Assembly: GCA_030686995.1 (NCBI GenBank)
Contig: CM060681.1
Span: 164,298,333 to 164,362,332, forward strand
DNA: 64,000 nt
Direction of reading: 5' to 3'
From: Artemisia argyi
Lineage: Eukaryota > Streptophyta > Magnoliopsida > Asterales > Asteraceae
Under the pieces are notes generated by a model, which did not search any database, was not told where the DNA came from, and was given only the letters and a program-made list of their open reading frames with translations. Shown here piece after piece: positions 41,088 to 53,254 of the stretch. Both the position numbers and the translations under genes were made by a program. The stretch's first letter is position 1, and the number at the start of each line of letters is the position of its first letter.

Positions 41088-44000
41088 TTAATTGTCCTTG
41101 GGGAAAGTTTGGAGATCCGGGACAACCATGTTTGGGATGTCCTCTCCAAAGTAGTGTTTCACACGATGGCCATTTACTTTAAAACATGGACCGTCATTTT
41201 GAGATAACTCAACGGTACCATATGGATAAACCTTAGTGATAGTAAATGGACCAGTCCAACGGGTTTTTAATTTACCCGAGAAGATCTTTAATCTAGAATT
41301 AAAGAGAAGTACTCGATCACCAACATTAAAAACGCGGTTCTTTATTTTTGAGTCATGTATTCTCTTTGTTTTTTCTTTATAGATTAAAGAGTTCTCGTAA
41401 GCCTGATCACGTAGTTCATTTAATTCATTCATTTGAACTTTTCTGTGATCACCCGCAGTTTTGAGGTCAAAGTTGGCATGTTTCAAAGCCCAGTAGGCTT
41501 TGTGCTCAAGTTCCATCGGTAGATGACATGTCTTTCCGTACACAAGCTTGTAAGGTGTACACCCAATGGGTGTTTTATAAGCTGTACGAAAAGCCCATAG
41601 TGCGTCATCTAATTTATCCGACCAGGCAGCACGGTTTTCACCAACAGTCCTCTCAAGTATCCTTTTGATACCACGGTTTGAAACTTCCACTTGCCCACTT
41701 GTTTGTGGGTGATACGCAGTAGAAAGACGGTGGGTTACACCATACTTTTGCATGACTTTATCAAATTTGTCATTGCAGAAATGCATACCACGATCACTTA
41801 TGATAGCACATGGAGTTCCAAAACGGGCAAAAAGAGATTTCAGGAATTTCACTACAACTCGGGCATCATTCGTGTGTAAAGCTTTTGCTTCAACCCACTT
41901 TGATAAATAATCAACTGCCACAAGTATGTACTTGTTTCCTCTGGATGATGGAAATGGCCCCATAAAGTCAATACCCCATATATCAAATATTTCACATACT
42001 TGAATAGCATTTTGTGGCATCTCATTTCTTTGTGAAATGTTTCCATGACGCTGACAAGCGTCACAGGTTTTAATGAGATCCTGGGCATCTTTATAAATTG
42101 TGGGCCAGAAGAATCCGGAATCAAACACCTTTTTTGCGGTGTAATTAGGACTATGATGTCCCCCAGTGGGTCTAGCATGGCAAGCCTTAAGAATTTCAGT
42201 GGCTTCCTGTCCATATACACACCGTCGGATGACTTGATCCGCACAGATTTTGAATAAGTAGGGGTCATCCCAGGAGTAATGTTTAACATCTTTAAAGAAT
42301 TTATTCTTCTGTTGGGTTGACATCCCTTTCACAACAAAGTTACCCGCATGATAGTTTGCGAAGTCGGCAAACCATGGGGTAGTAGAATCTCCGCGAAAAG
42401 TAACCGCATTAAGTGTTTCAAGAGGAAATGTTTCATTTATTTCCTTTTTCTCATACACATTTTGATGAGGGTTCTCTAATCGGGACAAATGATCAGCAGC
42501 CAGGTTCTCAGCTCCTTTTTTATCACGAATAATGATATCAAATTCCTGGAGGAGGAGAACCCAACGGAGCAATCTCGGCTTTGCATCTTGTTTTGCAAAT
42601 AGATATTTAAGAGCCGAGTGATCCGTATACACTACGCTTTTAGTCAAGATTAAGTATGTCCGAAATTTCTCAAAAGCATACACCACAGCTAATAATTCTT
42701 TTTCTGTAGTGGTGTAATGTGTTTGAGCTTCGTTCATAGTTTTGCTTGTGTAGTGGATAGGCTGAAAGTGTTTCATTTTGCGTTGCCCCAAGACTGCACC
42801 GATAGCAAAATCACTTGCATCGCACATAAGCTCGAAGGGTAAATCCCAGTCGGGGGCAATAAGAATGGGTGCCTCAGTAAGCTTTTTCTTTCATGTTTCA
42901 AAAGCTTCGATGCACTCTGGTGAGAAGATAAAAGGAGTATCCTTTTCAAGGAGATGAGTCATAGGTCGTGAGATTTTAGAAAAATCTTGTATAAATCGAC
43001 GATAGAAACCGGCATGACCCAAGAAACTCCTAATACCTTTGACGGTAGTAGGGTGAGGCAGTTTTGCAATGACATCAACCTTAGCTCTGTCAACCTCAAT
43101 CCCATTCTTGGAAATCTTATGGCCGAGGACAATGCCCTCTTTGACCATAAAGTGACTCTTTTCCCAATTTAGACATAGATTGGTGTCTTTACACCTTTTC
43201 AACATTTTTTCTAAATTGGTGAGACATGTTTGGAATGAATCCCCAATGACCGAAAAGTCATCCATAAAGACCTCCATAGTTTTACCGATCATGTCGGTAA
43301 ATATAGCCATCATGCACCTCTGGAACGTACCTGGAGCATTACATAAGCCAAAAGGCATACGTTTATAAGCAAAGGTTCCGTAAGGGCATGTAAAGGTAGT
43401 CTTTTCTTGATCCGATGGATCAATGGGGATTTGGAAGTATCCTGAGAAACCATCAAGGAAACAATAGTACTCGTTCCCTGCTAATCTCTCAAGCATCTGG
43501 TCCATAAAGGGCAGCGAAAAGTGGTCTTTGCGGGTGGCGTCATTTAACTTACGATAGTCAATGCAAACACGCCATCCGGTAACCAGCCGAGTTGGAATCA
43601 ACTCATTTTCCTCATTAGTGACAACAGTAATGCCACCCTTTTTTGGGACACAATGAATGGGGCTAACCCATGGACTGTCAGAGATAGGGTAAATCAATCC
43701 TGCATCAAGAAGTTTAAGAACCTCTTGTTTAATCACATCATGGATTTTTGGATTCACCCTTCTTTGATGTTGCACTGCAGGCTTGAAGTCATCCTCCATC
43801 AAGATTTTGTGTACAAAAATCTGGGTTAATACCCTTAATATCGGAGAGTTTCCAAGCAATTGCTTGCTTGTTTGACTTCAAGACCTTTATGAGAGCAATC
43901 TTCTCCTCAACACTTAAACCTTTAGCAATAATGACGGGTAATTTATCATCACCCTCCAAGAATGCGTATTCAAGATGAGGAGGTAAGTCCTTGAGTTCGA

Positions 44001-44551
44001 CCTTAGGAAAATCATCAGTTTCCTCAACATATTTGATTTCCTGATTATGAAGTTGTACGGGAGGGAGTGGAGGAGAATTGTCTTGGTTTAGCAATCTCTC
44101 AAGGAGAAGAATATCTCCCTCCAGATCAATCTCAGTGTTATCAATTCCCGATGGAACTGAATCACTTTTGAGAAAAGCCTCGACCTCTTCCAAAAGAAAA
44201 TCACTTCCCTCAAACGGAGTGAGAGAAGGGGAAGAGTCGGAAATGATAGGTTCAGATGATGGAGTGGCATCCCCACTCACAGAATTATGAGAATAACCAA
44301 GAAACTCTTGAGAATACTCCTCTGAAGCAATGTCGATGATATCTATTTGATTAACTGCTTCAGAATCATAATTGGAGGAGTACCTCGAGGTTTGATCGAG
44401 GTTAAATGTAACAGCTTCATTACCCACACGAAGAGTGATTTCTTGCTCAAATACATCAATAAGAGCACGGCCCGTTCTAAGGAAACCCCTACCAACAATG
44501 AGAGGGACCCTTTGATCGGCATCGAAATCAACCACTACAAAGTCAGCGGGG
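41088..44551 (-). pseudogene. Element D pol: protease C-terminus, RT, RNase H, integrase
   Basis: From 44551 leftward: the end of the protease (PLIVGRGFLRTGRALIDVF), an acidic linker, and CIDYRKLNDATRKDHFSLPF of the reverse transcriptase with catalytic CFLDGFSGYFQI and VFMDDFSV. RNase H follows ([48 protein letters not shown]). The integrase has [25 protein letters not shown] and [10 protein letters not shown], so the D-D-E residues are present; no chromodomain is evident. Two lesions: a frameshift (about 2 bp lost) near 43815 between linker and RT, and an in-frame TGA at 42891-42893 between RT and RNase H. Protein ends at TAA 41088. Lineage call (Athila-type) rests on the integrase and gag signature and the primer site. 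Confidence 0.93.
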
Positions 44552-44556
44552 AGATG

Positions 44557-47322
44557 TGTCACACCCCCAAGATCGGGTCCAGCGGAAGCATACGTGTAGC
44601 TGGGGTGTAACTCAATCGGTAACACAACACAAGTACAAAAATGGTTTTCACTTTAATTATTTAGAATAAAATTTTTTAATCAAAATGTTGAATTTACATC
44701 GTTAAAAGTAGTGCGGAAGTAGGCCCTTAAAAGTAGTTTAAAACGGTCCCCATATAAATAATCAGAGTCTTCTATGACCATGCCATGCCCTGCCAAAACC
44801 TCCTGTAGCGTGCCATAGGTTAAAACCTGAAAATACATGCTAAAGTGTCAACACGAGGTTGGTGAGTTCATAGAGTTTGTTTAACAAATAAAGTTTATAG
44901 AAAAATGGTCGCACAGCAAAGGCATCGTAAATCCACTCAGTTGCAAGTCCCGCCATAAGAGACTTGTAACCTGTGTGTTTACAACCCACTGCTAAAATAG
45001 TTTAAGTCTAGTAGTCAAACACCCGTGGTCAATAATAAGTCAAGGCCGCTCCGAACAAGGGAGACTTTATAATGTTGCTCCGAACATGGGAGACTTCAAG
45101 TCACTCCGCCACCTAGGCAAAGATTTATTAGTCACTCCACCGACTTGGTGAAGAATTATTAGTCACTCCACCATGGCGAGATTTATTAAGTTGCTCTGAA
45201 CATGAGAGACTTTTTAACGTTGCTCCGAACATGGGAGACTTCATAGTGTTGCTCCGAACAAGGGAGACTTTAAGTCAAAGTACGTACGGTACATTAGGGT
45301 CAAAAGTTTAAGTCAAGTTCAAAAGTCAAGTCAAATTCCAAAGTTCAAAACAAGTTCAAAAGTCAAGTCAAGTTCAAAAGTTCAAAACAAGTTCAAAAGT
45401 TCATAATAAAGTTCAAGTCAAAACCATGTTTAAAGAGTCAAGTAATAGTTCAAGTAAAAACGAGCATGTATTCTCCCCCAAAAGTTGACAAAACAATTTA
45501 AAAGAGTAGGGGCTATGACTCACCTGGTACGATAGTTACGATGACAAAAGTGGATACACAGAATTGAGGTTCGATCTCTAACCGCGACCTATAATGAACG
45601 AATGATACGATCTACTTAAATTATGAGGGGATGCGATGAATGTACATGCACATGAAGCCTATACCACTCGTAGTTTGAAAATAAGTGTTGGCGTTGAATT
45701 ATAGTGTTTCCATAACTTAGGAAAATATGTGCTATTAGAAGTTGTCAAATATATATATAGTTCGCCTAGTTTCAAAAGTGTATATCTTGGTCGTTTTAAG
45801 CTCGTTTTCTACGTTCTTTACATTCCCGGAATCGTGGGACAACATACTAACATATTTTTGATAAGTCGGGATGGCTAGATCAAGTTTTATGCCCAAAACA
45901 GCCCGTGACAACTGTTCATCAGCAAGCAGTTTTTCAGAAAATATAGTTTTCGTCGTTAAACTCGTTTTTAGCGTATCTCCTTCGTTATTAACTCGTTTTC
46001 ATCCCCGTTTTCGGCCATAGTTCCGTCTCGGAATGTATTTTCTAAATATTTGGTCAAAAGTTACCCCAAACCCACTGAGTTGGCCACGTTTTCATTTTAG
46101 GGACAGTAGGTATATATGAAGTTTCAAAAACCATTTCTAATGTTCCAAACTAGTTTCTAATCCAACCAAACCACTTTCAATCACCACAAATCTAGTCTAA
46201 TCTTACCATACACCTTCTTAGGGTGTCATGGGTTCCTAAACATCATCAATCTAGTGGATCTAACAAGGATCTAACTATAATCCATTTCTAGAGTTTCAAA
46301 GTTATAAAAAAAAAATATAAATAGAGTGGTATAAACTATCATATGCATATGGATCTTGAATAAACAACATGAAACTAGAAAAATGAAAGTATGGAAAGAT
46401 CAACAAGTGATCTTGAAGCTTACTTGATGATTGGATGAGAAAATGTATAATAACCTAGGGTTTTTACCACAAAACCCCAACTAGAAATACAAATGAGACC
46501 CAATAAACACATGATCTTCAAAAATCCATGGTTTCTTCTTGTTGATTTGTTCTTGGCCGAATGGTAAAGAGAAGAAAAGAAGAGAGCATTTTGCTTGTTG
46601 AATTATTGTATGAAATGAGAAAAATGAGATGAAAAGTGAGTTTTTGGTATATATATAGTCCTAGGGGAAACAAGATCCATAAAATGGGGAAAATGGGTAA
46701 GGGTTGTGTAAGAAAGTGTTGGGTATTTGGTGTAGTATTTGTGTGTAGTTGTGGTTTTAAGGTGTACCGGGTACCGGGTTAACTAAAAATAAACCGTAAC
46801 GAGTTGAAGTAAAATATGATGAAGTTAATTGGGACATAATAAAGTTATAAAAATTGTGAAAATATGTTGGGTATAAATATTGGGTGTTCGGGTGATTATT
46901 GTTTAGTTTCTACGAAAACCGTCGTAATTATATTAAACGTACGACATTAATTAAATAAATTCCCAAATTACCGGGCAAATTAATAATATAATTTTTTATA
47001 TTATTATTATGAGTATAAAATGTGTTAGGACCATAGTTGAGATTGTCGGATCGATTATTCAAAATATTAGTTCATAAGATAACGTTTCTTAGTTTAATAA
47101 TCGTACGTTTACAAAAATGACGCAACCCACGCATAAATGACAAATTTTCTCCGGAGGTGAATAGTGTTTTATGAATAGTAAAATTTTAAAACGCTTCTCA
47201 GAATATCAAACTGACCTCAAAAATGATGAATAGTAAAATGATGAATAGTGATCGATGAATAGTAACCGATGAATAGTAAATGTGAAAGTTCGGGAAAAGA
47301 CCAGAATTTACGAGTTGTGACA
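44557..47322 (-). repeat. Element E 3' LTR
   Basis: Same length as the other LTR and constant offset of 3487 bp wherever checked. Holds a minisatellite (45042-45275), a CAAGTTCAAAAGT-type repeat (45300-45440) and four GATGAATAGTAA-like words (47223-47280). Confidence 0.95.
45042..45275. repeat. Minisatellite in E LTR (copy at 48529-48762)
   Basis: Degenerate direct repeats built on GCTCCGAACA(A/T)GGGAGACTT, five copies, interspersed with TTATTAGTCACTCCACC-type units. Present in both LTRs. Confidence 0.8.
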
Positions 47323-48043
47323 GTCTCTACCCCATAAGGGAACTTCGTCCCGAAGTTCAGTTAACGTTGGTCTCCGAAGTGTTATAAAGGTGAAGATTCA
47401 TGAGACGAAATGACAAGTTGACGTGTTTTCAGGCGGCGGTTCACGAGGTGAGGAAAAGTATAAGCGTTCTGACAAAGAGGGTACACACACACATGAATGA
47501 AACATTTGGAAATTGAGTTGAGAATTCAATCCAGACAAAATTTTATTATAACCATTCTCAGTGTTGCAAAATTCACTTCTGAGTCAGACATAGGTGGTCA
47601 GCCTATATCTCACTATCCCGGGTTGAATATAGATGACCAGTCTATCTTCCACCGAGGTTTCATGAATTTTGAAATACTCAGCTTAGTTATACTAATACTA
47701 TGTCCTTCACAAATACCAAGACGTTCAGAAAGACTAAGGCAGGTGACCAAACTCGAGGTCAAATGATGAAACTACGCAAGGAGAAACATAACAGGGTGAC
47801 ATATATGATACGTGAACATGCTTATGTGAAAGACAATGATAGAGATCAATTAGAACAAATGAACATAATATGCCAGATAATGAGACACAAATCTCATCAC
47901 CTAAGTCAGCAACAAACCACAATGAGGCTTCAGCTTGGCAGGCAGGCACGTGACGGTCATAGGGTTAAGTTTTTCGTAAAAGTAGCTATAGTCTAGGTTT
48001 TAAAAACACTTAGTTCGCTATAGCCGAAGCTCTGATACCAATC
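47323..48043 (-). other. Element E internal region (721 bp), non-coding
   Basis: Sense-strand order: primer site at the right, then AT-balanced DNA without a credible ORF (47734-47949 and 47497-47766 are small and unrecognised), ending with GGGACGAAGTTCCCTTATGG at the left LTR. Too small to encode element proteins. Confidence 0.85.
48029..48040 (-). other. Element E primer-binding site (initiator Met-tRNA)
   Basis: Minus-strand TGGTATCAGAGC, three bases from the LTR start at 48044. Fixes the element's orientation. Confidence 0.9.
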
Positions 48044-50809
48044 TGTCACACCCCCAAGATCGGGTCCAGCGGAAGCATACGTGTAGCTGGGGTGTAACTC
48101 AATCGGTAACACAACACAAGTACAAAAATGGTTTTCACTTTAATTATTTAGAATAAAATTTTTTAATCAAAATGTTGAATTTACATCGTTAAAAGTAGTG
48201 CGGAAGTAGGCCCTTAAAAGTAGTTTAAAACGGTCCCCATATAAATAATCAGAGTCTTCTATGACCATGCCATGCCCTGCCAAAACCTCCTGTAGCGTGC
48301 CATAGGTTAAAACCTGAAAATACATGCTAAAGTGTCAACACGAGGTTGGTGAGTTCATAGAGTTTGTTTAACAAATAAAGTTTATAGAAAAATGGTCGCA
48401 CAGCAAAGGCATCGTAAATCCACTCAGTTGCAAGTCCCGCCATAAGAGACTTGTAACCTGTGTGTTTACAACCCACTGCTAAAATAGTTTAAGTCTAGTA
48501 GTCAAACACCCGTGGTCAATAATAAGTCAAGGCCGCTCCGAACAAGGGAGACTTTATAATGTTGCTCCGAACATGGGAGACTTCAAGTCACTCCGCCACC
48601 TAGGCAAAGATTTATTAGTCACTCCACCGACTTGGTGAAGAATTATTAGTCACTCCACCATGGCGAGATTTATTAAGTTGCTCTGAACATGAGAGACTTT
48701 TTAACGTTGCTCCGAACATGGGAGACTTCATAGTGTTGCTCCGAACAAGGGAGACTTTAAGTCAAAGTACGTACGGTACATTAGGGTCAAAAGTTTAAGT
48801 CAAGTTCAAAAGTCAAGTCAAATTCCAAAGTTCAAAACAAGTTCAAAAGTCAAGTCAAGTTCAAAAGTTCAAAACAAGTTCAAAAGTTCATAATAAAGTT
48901 CAAGTCAAAACCATGTTTAAAGAGTCAAGTAATAGTTCAAGTAAAAACGAGCATGTATTCTCCCCCAAAAGTTGACAAAACAATTTAAAAGAGTAGGGGC
49001 TATGACTCACCTGGTACGATAGTTACGATGACAAAAGTGGATACACAGAATTGAGGTTCGATCTCTAACCGCGACCTATAATGAACGAATGATACGATCT
49101 ACTTAAATTATGAGGGGATGCGATGAATGTACATGCACATGAAGCCTATACCACTCGTAGTTTGAAAATAAGTGTTGGCGTTGAATTATAGTGTTTCCAT
49201 AACTTAGGAAAATATGTGCTATTAGAAGTTGTCAAATATATATATAGTTCGCCTAGTTTCAAAAGTGTATATCTTGGTCGTTTTAAGCTCGTTTTCTACG
49301 TTCTTTACATTCCCGGAATCGTGGGACAACATACTAACATATTTTTGATAAGTCGGGATGGCTAGATCAAGTTTTATGCCCAAAACAGCCCGTGACAACT
49401 GTTCATCAGCAAGCAGTTTTTCAGAAAATATAGTTTTCGTCGTTAAACTCGTTTTTAGCGTATCTCCTTCGTTATTAACTCGTTTTCATCCCCGTTTTCG
49501 GCCATAGTTCCGTCTCGGAATGTATTTTCTAAATATTTGGTCAAAAGTTACCCCAAACCCACTGAGTTGGCCACGTTTTCATTTTAGGGACAGTAGGTAT
49601 ATATGAAGTTTCAAAAACCATTTCTAATGTTCCAAACTAGTTTCTAATCCAACCAAACCACTTTCAATCACCACAAATCTAGTCTAATCTTACCATACAC
49701 CTTCTTAGGGTGTCATGGGTTCCTAAACATCATCAATCTAGTGGATCTAACAAGGATCTAACTATAATCCATTTCTAGAGTTTCAAAGTTATAAAAAAAA
49801 AATATAAATAGAGTGGTATAAACTATCATATGCATATGGATCTTGAATAAACAACATGAAACTAGAAAAATGAAAGTATGGAAAGATCAACAAGTGATCT
49901 TGAAGCTTACTTGATGATTGGATGAGAAAATGTATAATAACCTAGGGTTTTTACCACAAAACCCCAACTAGAAATACAAATGAGACCCAATAAACACATG
50001 ATCTTCAAAAATCCATGGTTTCTTCTTGTTGATTTGTTCTTGGCCGAATGGTAAAGAGAAGAAAAGAAGAGAGCATTTTGCTTGTTGAATTATTGTATGA
50101 AATGAGAAAAATGAGATGAAAAGTGAGTTTTTGGTATATATATAGTCCTAGGGGAAACAAGATCCATAAAATGGGGAAAATGGGTAAGGGTTGTGTAAGA
50201 AAGTGTTGGGTATTTGGTGTAGTATTTGTGTGTAGTTGTGGTTTTAAGGTGTACCGGGTACCGGGTTAACTAAAAATAAACCGTAACGAGTTGAAGTAAA
50301 ATATGATGAAGTTAATTGGGACATAATAAAGTTATAAAAATTGTGAAAATATGTTGGGTATAAATATTGGGTGTTCGGGTGATTATTGTTTAGTTTCTAC
50401 GAAAACCGTCGTAATTATATTAAACGTACGACATTAATTAAATAAATTCCCAAATTACCGGGCAAATTAATAATATAATTTTTTATATTATTATTATGAG
50501 TATAAAATGTGTTAGGACCATAGTTGAGATTGTCGGATCGATTATTCAAAATATTAGTTCATAAGATAACGTTTCTTAGTTTAATAATCGTACGTTTACA
50601 AAAATGACGCAACCCACGCATAAATGACAAATTTTCTCCGGAGGTGAATAGTGTTTTATGAATAGTAAAATTTTAAAACGCTTCTCAGAATATCAAACTG
50701 ACCTCAAAAATGATGAATAGTAAAATGATGAATAGTGATCGATGAATAGTAACCGATGAATAGTAAATGTGAAAGTTCGGGAAAAGACCAGAATTTACGA
50801 GTTGTGACA
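48044..50809 (-). repeat. Element E 5' LTR
   Basis: Second 2766-bp copy. I saw no difference from the left LTR in the stretches compared by eye, including the minisatellite (48529-48762), so the insertion should be very young. Confidence 0.95.
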
Positions 50810-50814
50810 AGATG

Positions 50815-53089
50815 AAATTCTCCTACCTTCACAAACACGTCCTCGGCAATGCCGAGAGGACGAGATATCGATCGGTCTGCAAGCTCTAAAGTCATGCAGG
50901 TAGGAGTAAGATCAGGAAGAGAAAGTTTCTTCCAAACTGAGTATGGCATTAGGTTGATACTTGCACCAAGATCGGCCAAGGCATAGCAATCAACCATTCC
51001 CGGAAATACACATGGTATTAGAAATTTTCCAGGATCTCCCAGCTTCTCGGGAAGCTTCTTTAAAAGAACTGCTGAGCAGTTCTCATTCAAGGGAGTCTTT
51101 GCCATTTCAAACAGTTTCTCCTTGTTGCTTAACAAGTGTTTGATTGTCGATGCAAATTTGGGCATCAGAATAATAGCATCCGCAAAGCTAATGTCAAAAT
51201 GCAAATCTTGGAAGATTTGAAAGAATTTATCCATCTGGTGACTAGCTTTTTCACGGAGCTTTTGTTCACTCAAGCGTGAGGGGTAAGGAATAGAGGAGGT
51301 AGAAGGTCTGGACTGAGGTGTTTCAACTGGAATATCATTTGGTTCAAAAACAACTCTAGGTTTTGGTTTGGGTTTCGGGACAACATGAGGTGGGACGTCT
51401 TGGGTACCTCCCTTATGAGTAGGAAGTACTTCGTCCTCATTTACCTCGACGTTATTTTCCACTACCTTGGGAGGAGAAGAAGAAGGGGTAGTGGGAACAG
51501 TAGGTCCATCATATGAAACTCCGCTCCTGGTTGTGATCGCCTTTGCATCGCCCCTCGGGTTTGCGATCGTGTTGCTCGGAAGTTTTCCAGAGCCCGAGGG
51601 TTGTTCATTTAAAGATTTCTTGATTTCAGAAATCTGGCTGACCAACAACCTGTTTGTCTCTTCTTGAGTTTTCATGAACTGCTTTAACAACTCATCTGAT
51701 GATGGTTGTGGAGCTGGGAGAATGGCTTGTGTTTGGTTAGGGAAATTTTGGACACGGTTATTTTGATTATAACCTTGTTGTGGCTGAAAATTCCCTTGAT
51801 TTGGATTACCATTTCCCTGAAAATGATTTCCGGGGTTGAAATTGTTTCTGTTAAAGTTTCCTTAATTGTGGAAACCTTGATTTTGTCCAGGATGGAAATT
51901 CCCTTGGTTTTGATAACCTTGGTTCATTCGTGGTTGGTTTTGGTTTCTGTTTTGCAAATTTGGGTTTTGATTAAACCCAGGTGGTCCCATATGTGTGTTA
52001 GCACGGTAACTTGGTTCCATTTGAGGACGGTATTGATTACCTCCATGATTTGTAGTACCGGCTAAGGCATTGGCTTCAAAAGGACTACCATCGGTGGCAG
52101 TATAATTGTAGTAAGCATGTGGGCCACCACAAGTGACACAGACTTCCACTTTTTTAACTTCAGCATGCGAAGGGTTTTGTGTGAAAGTGACTTTTTTTCT
52201 GGTTTGAGATAACCAAAGCTTGAATGGCGTCCGTGAGTTTGTCTATCTTAGCATCGGTGCTAGAAGTACTCACGGGCGATGAAGTAGAAGGACCAGCACT
52301 CACTTGGGAGTTATATGGTTTTGTGCGTGTAGTGCGGACTTTGGACTTATTTTCAATGATTTCTAAAGCTTCTTTTGTGGTTTTGCTCAAAAAATTACCT
52401 CCCGCGGAGGCATTGAGAGAATCTTGGTCATATTGACTCACACCATTATAAAACGTGTCAATTTGCATCAATTCAGTGAAACCATGATGAGGACATCGAC
52501 GAAGCAATTCTTTGAAACGATCCCAAGCGTCACCAAACGATTCATCAAACCTTTGAGTAAATTTGATGATTTCATTTTTAAGACTTGTCGTTCTGGACGG
52601 GGGAAAAAATTCGTTTACAAATTTGGTAACTAAATCTTCCCATGATGTTATGGAACGAGGAGGTTGTTTTTCCAGCCAAATCCGGGCTGCTCCCTCAAGA
52701 GAAAATGGAAAAAGAAGAAGTTTGACTGCTTCGGAAGGGACGTTCTTGTATTTGATGGTAGAAGTAATTTTATTAAACCATCGAATATGAGCATGGGGAT
52801 CATCCCTCTCAAAACCATAAAATTGGCTTGAAGTTACTAGATTTAGTAACCCGGTTTTGAGCTCAAAGTATTCAGCCACAATGGCTGGGACAACAATAGC
52901 GTCTCCGTAACCCTCAATGGGTGCTTGGAGAAGCTCATTCATCGGACGGTCTTCCGCCATGATAACTTTCTTAGGTGAAACAGCACGTTCCTCAGATACG
53001 GCTGTTGGGGCAGAACGTCTACGGCGTCTTCGAGGAATTCTGACAAGCTCACGTAAAGGGCTTGTTGACCTAGAAGAACGAGTGCGCAT
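50815..53089 (-). pseudogene. Element D gag and protease N-terminus
   Basis: Starts ATG 53089 with MRTRSSRS, an Athila-type gag N-terminus. The gag domain (YFELKTGLLNLV, FPFSLEGAARIWLEKQPP, EFFPPSRTTSLKNEI, FKELLRRCPHHGF) lies in 53089-52160. A frameshift in an A run near 52190 leads to 52149-51862, with the knuckle CVTCGGPHAYYNY, whose last Cys is replaced by Tyr. It then runs through an Asn/Gln-rich linker to an in-frame TAA (51862-51864). The frame resumes to 51690-50815 with the retropepsin-like motif ALADLGASINLMPYSVW and LELADRS. Element E interrupts the protease just after VFVKVGEF. The ORF beyond 50815 reads into the E LTR and is chimeric. Confidence 0.92.
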
Positions 53090-53234
53090 GCACTAGAGAC
53101 GACTCTAAGAATCCTTAGAGTGACGGGAAATTACAAATAGAAAATAAAATATGAACAAAAAGATGATATATAACAAAGTGTGAAAATTCAAACTCACAGA
53201 TATTTCAAAAAGTCGTAATACGCAGCACACCTCC

Positions 53235-53249
53235 CCGGCAGCGGCGCCA
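53235..53249 (-). other. Element D primer-binding site
   Basis: Minus-strand TGGCGCCGCTGCCGG, five bases after the LTR end; Asp-tRNA-type site of Athila-like elements, one change from TGGCGCCGTTGCCGG. Confidence 0.85.
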
Positions 53250-53254
53250 AATTT

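Larger units (their letters stand above)
44557..50809 (-). mobile_element. Element E: non-autonomous LTR element with 2766-bp LTRs (LARD-like)
   Basis: Two long direct repeats, 44557-47322 and 48044-50809, each exactly 2766 bp and apparently identical, start TGTCACACCCCC and end GAGTTGTGACA. The 5-bp duplication AGATG flanks them (44552-44556 and 50810-50814). The primer site lies beside the right LTR, so the element is on the minus strand. Only 721 bp lies between the LTRs and has no recognisable gag or pol. It splits the protease of D exactly at a 5-bp duplication; the D frame resumes on the other side. GGACGAAGTTCCC before the 3' LTR resembles the end of Tekay/Del-type chromoviruses; lineage is tentative. 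Confidence 0.93.

Noticed and set aside
47497..47996. Overlapping ORFs in the E interior as a candidate element gene
   Set aside because: On the strand opposite to the element, short, overlapping each other and without recognisable motifs.
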